Source: Lepidurus packardi (Eukaryota; Arthropoda; Branchiopoda; Notostraca; Triopsidae). Taken from it: a DNA stretch of 64,000 nt. The position numbers and the translations under genes were made by a program. Location: NCBI GenBank assembly GCA_023053545.1, contig JAKZAN010000005.1:4216001-4280000 (forward strand), in the 5' to 3' direction. Shown here piece by piece: positions 58,240 through 64,000 of the stretch. Numbering within the stretch: the first letter of the stretch is position 1; each line of letters opens with the position of its first letter. The notes beneath the pieces are model-generated. The model was not told the origin of the DNA, did no database searches, and saw only the letters and a program-made list of their open reading frames with translations.

Positions 58240-60170
58240 GTAAATCACAAAAAGTAATGGTGAGGTGATTCACGGGAACCTTGAGAGAACGGCCATGAGA
58301 GACATCACTCTTGTTTGGACCATTTTCTATAAAGCTACCCTCTTGTTCCGGAAACTTTCCAGCCATTTGATAATTTGATTAGGTTATACACATTTGCCGT
58401 AATCTTTTTATGGTTTATGTTATCAAATACTCCGCGTACATCTAGTAGGGGGGCTGAAGTTATTTTGCCTTTGTCGAATCCCTTCAATCTTTTCGCCCGA
58501 AAACCCCACTGGTTTTCGGATAGCTTGCCTTCGGATTTTCGCTTGATGATGAGTATTAGTAAACCCGAAAAAATAAAACCGTTTTGATCCCAAAACTTTT
58601 CAAAATGCTCTTCTGGGAACTTCCCAAGTGGCAGAAAAACAATAAAAAAAAAAAGAGAATTTTACATACAAATTGACGAATGGCAAGTTGATTTGTCTTG
58701 TCTTATTGTCTTGTAGAGTACGCCACGGAAGCACGACTTGTGCTTATTGCCGCGTGTGACCGGGTTCTGTTTTTCCTTGGGTTTTATTGGTATTGGTAAT
58801 TTCGTAAGGTAACGCAATCCTCAGGTTCGGAAACCCAATCCGCTTCGTCCCCTTTGACTAAGGGCAAAGATTCGTCATTATTTTTAATATGAGGGTTTTC
58901 CTCTATTTCTTCTGCAATAGATCTAAAAAGTTTCCGTCCTTTAGGTATTTCGTTAACGCTTTTTGTACGTTGAATTGGGTTTTCTTCCCAAAATTTCCTA
59001 TTCCGGTAAAGTTTTGGAAATTAAATTGGACTCCTATATGTTGGGGACTATTTTATTGTATTTGCCTCTTTGTAGTATAAAGCAGCCTGGGCAATCCAAA
59101 ATTATGTACTCCACTGTTTGATCATCGGTATTGCAAAAGTTGTATAGCGAGCTATCTGCTAACTTGAGTTTATACATATGTTCGTTGTCAGCGGCGTAGC
59201 TAGAGATTTTTAACGGTGCGCACTTTACAGATTTGGCGCCCATTTGGCGGTATATTTTGGCGCCCTAAGATCAGTTTGGCGCACTTAATTTAGAAAGTTT
59301 TGGTACGCACTTGCGTACTGTGCGTATCGCTGGCTACGCCACTGTTCGTTGACCGTACTATGTACCGGTTCTTATTCGCTAATGCCACGTCTACTTTCCT
59401 GTCTTGTGAGTGGAACCACTTTTCGGAGTCTCTATAAATTTTTCTTGAAAAATCTGTTAATGACTAGCTTAAATTTTCCAAAGGCAGAATTCTTTTTCTC
59501 GAAGTTTACATTCAATGATATTTAACCACCTTTCTCCTTGACCATGCATTTCTACAATAGACTCGTTAATGTGACATACGCCCCTTTAGCCAGTTTATCT
59601 GCTCTCTCTCATTTCCTGGAATCCCCGAGTGACTGGGTATCCACTGGAGAGCTATCATGTACCCCGTTCACGCATCTCGTTTATCGTGCTTCTAATTTCT
59701 TCGCTGATATCTGGACGTGGATTCCGAACAGATAACGGAGATGATTTTGAGTCCGAGTAGATCACATATGCTCCTGGTGTCATTTGTTTGATTTTCTGAG
59801 TTGCTTGCAGAATAGCAATAGCTTCAGCCATAAATATAGAATCCGGATGTCCCAGTTTGATCAGTATTTTATTTCCTGTGGCGGAGAACCAGGCTGCTCC
59901 TGAACACCCATGTACTGTTTTTGATCCATCTGTGTAGCGACTTGGGTAAAATTTTGATAGTGTTCTGATACTAGCTGAAGTGGGCTCGTGTTTCAGTACT
60001 ATTTCTAGTTCTGAGGAAATTCGTGAGTATTATTATTTTGTCTCAAGTGTTTTGATGAACATGGTACATGGTGTAATTTGGCTGTGACCCGAGTTCAGCC
60101 GATCTAGTATTTTGTGAACTAGCGTGGCGTAGAGGGATCTCCGGTATACGTAAACTTCCTATTTCGTTGG
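58240..60170 (-). mobile_element. Decayed LINE (non-LTR retrotransposon) fragments
   Basis: The minus strand carries pieces of LINE ORF2. RNase H lies at about 59945-59530: YTDGSK, an EA step, YSDS, then after a frameshift WIPSHSGIPGNERADKLAK. A C-terminal cysteine motif CNFCNTDDQTVEYIILDC follows at about 59150-59080. A separate reverse-transcriptase piece at 58560-58240 has ENQWGFR and LDVRGVFDNINH, preceded by coding-like sequence at 58.8-59.0 kb. The RT piece lies 3' of the RNase H piece, so these are two copies or a rearrangement. Stops and frameshifts show that both are dead. Confidence 0.8.
59188..59344. mobile_element. Small hAT-like MITE inserted in the LINE fragment
   Basis: The ends CAGCGGCGTAGCTAG and (inward) CAGTGGCGTAGCCAG are near-perfect terminal inverted repeats around about 155 bp without coding capacity. 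The flanks TTCGTTGT (59181-59188) and TTCGTTGA (59345-59352) match at 7 of 8 positions; allowing one base of ambiguity, GTTCGTTG is an exact 8-bp duplication. An 8-bp duplication with CAG-type ends fits hAT. Confidence 0.75.
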
Positions 60171-60757
60171 GTCATCATCTTCCTTTTCCAATATTTTTTT
60201 GTAGTATTTTATCGAAACCCAGTCTCTTCTTTAATGAGCTGAGTTGTAAAGGTCCATACAAGTGGACATATTGCTGTTCTAAGCAGCCCCTCTTACAAAC
60301 AACGCCTTCAAGTTGCAGTATTACATATCCCGTTGTAAACAAAGCTTGCCATGTAAAACTTCGAAGCTAAATGTTCATATAAGTTGTGTAACTCCTGCGA
60401 ATGTGGTAATTCGAAAATAAGTGTAACTAAACGAAATATTTTTTTTTTTTAGTTTCACTTGTAAAAACTCTTTGGTTACGGAGAACTTTAGTGTCAAATA
60501 TTGTTGCCCAAGTTCGAACTTTGGCTGCCCAAGTAAGAATTCGGGGCATGCTGAACTTGGGACGCAACAGAGCCAGGAATTAGTTACCATTAGCTTTATC
60601 AATGGCTGAATACGAATGAGGTCGTATCTGTAACGGGCCGATTGTGGAACGGGTTCAATTTTTCGTATTTCCACGCGTGTAGTTTATACTCTTTGCTCTT
60701 TAATGTTTTTGTAGTCTTCTAGTTTGTTTTACATTCACGTCAAGAGTTGAAATAATA

Positions 60758-63626
<2,869 letters not shown>

Positions 63627-64000
63627 AATGTACTTGAAAATACCTGATATGGAACTCCGAACTCCCTGTAGCGTTAACGGCGTGAAAGTAGAAACAAAGA
63701 AGATTTGCCTATTTTTTTCACTTTTTTATTTATGGATTGACATTTGTGTTTAAGAAAGCTGCGTTTGCGTGTGTTTGTTTATCGGTTATAATTCACTTGA
63801 GCTCAGATTTCCGATTTGAATAGTATGGTTAAAAAGACGGGAGTTATCACACTTGGTTTGCAGTGATACTTTCTTGTTTCACTATGGATGGATTGTTTGT
63901 TAGGAATATTGTTGTCTTGCAAACGGTGCTAGGAGAAGGCTTGCCAAGCCGTCTCAACAAACCGAATTGGGTACTTCGAATTATTTTAGTCAAACGTGGG
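63627..64000. other. 3' flank of muskelin
   Basis: AT-rich, probably 3' UTR and intergenic DNA. No further gene start is seen before the window ends. Confidence 0.5.

Noticed and set aside
59188..59344. The CAGTGGCGTAGC inverted repeat as a regulatory palindrome
   Set aside because: The matching 8-bp flanks and the interruption of LINE sequence make a transposon insertion the simpler explanation.

Overview
This is a eukaryotic window with spliced, mostly short-intron genes, many introns being only 50-80 bp with plain GT...AG ends. An MGSEFLamide-type neuropeptide precursor (known from crustaceans and other arthropods), a CYP4-like P450, an arthropod-style EGF/laminin-G protein and Ty3/gypsy, LINE and hAT-like repeats together point to an arthropod, most likely a crustacean. 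The compact introns fit a branchiopod such as Daphnia, but the species is inference. Gene models were built by hand from splice sites and reading phase and have not been checked against transcripts.

Layout. 2.0-8.5 kb holds three minus-strand genes: a TAL1/LYL1-type bHLH factor, a two-pass membrane protein resembling the N-terminal and middle regions of APD1-4, and a multipass TspO/MBR-like protein. 9.8-12.3 kb (minus) is a prostanoid (EP-like) GPCR in eight coding exons. 12.3-17.4 kb is gene-poor. 17.46-18.35 kb (plus) is the main exon of an EFLamide precursor; its signal-peptide exon was not found. 18.8-20.1 kb is a non-autonomous hAT-like element with a second inverted-repeat element inside it. 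22.0-23.8 kb (plus) is a CRTAP/P3H4-like leprecan-family gene. 28.0-31.2 kb (plus) is a reeler-DOMON-cytochrome b561 ferric-chelate-reductase-like gene. 33.1-43.2 kb (plus) is a secreted EGF/laminin-G protein of agrin/pikachurin/perlecan type with a 5.4-kb first intron.

44.0-44.5 kb (minus) is a BET1 SNARE made of four small exons, divergent from AATF at 45.7-47.5 kb (plus). 49.1-51.2 kb (plus) is a CYP4-like P450. 51.6-58.2 kb is a full-length Ty3/gypsy LTR retrotransposon with 483-bp LTRs that look identical, a 4-bp target duplication, a tRNA-Ala primer site, gag, pol and an integrase ORF displaced by one frameshift. 58.2-60.2 kb holds decayed minus-strand LINE pieces interrupted by a small hAT-like MITE. 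60.8-63.6 kb (plus) is muskelin in twelve exons.

The host genes are housekeeping, signalling and matrix genes with no operon-like or cluster logic. They cover ER-to-Golgi fusion (BET1), ribosome biogenesis and transcription (AATF), collagen modification (CRTAP-like), matrix (EGF/LamG), signalling (EFLamide, EP-like receptor) and xenobiotic or lipid oxidation (CYP4-like). I see no convincing new multigene system. The observations most worth a second look are the EFLamide precursor with its duplicated splice-acceptor region, the prostanoid-type receptor, the apparently recent LTR element, and the nested DNA transposons.
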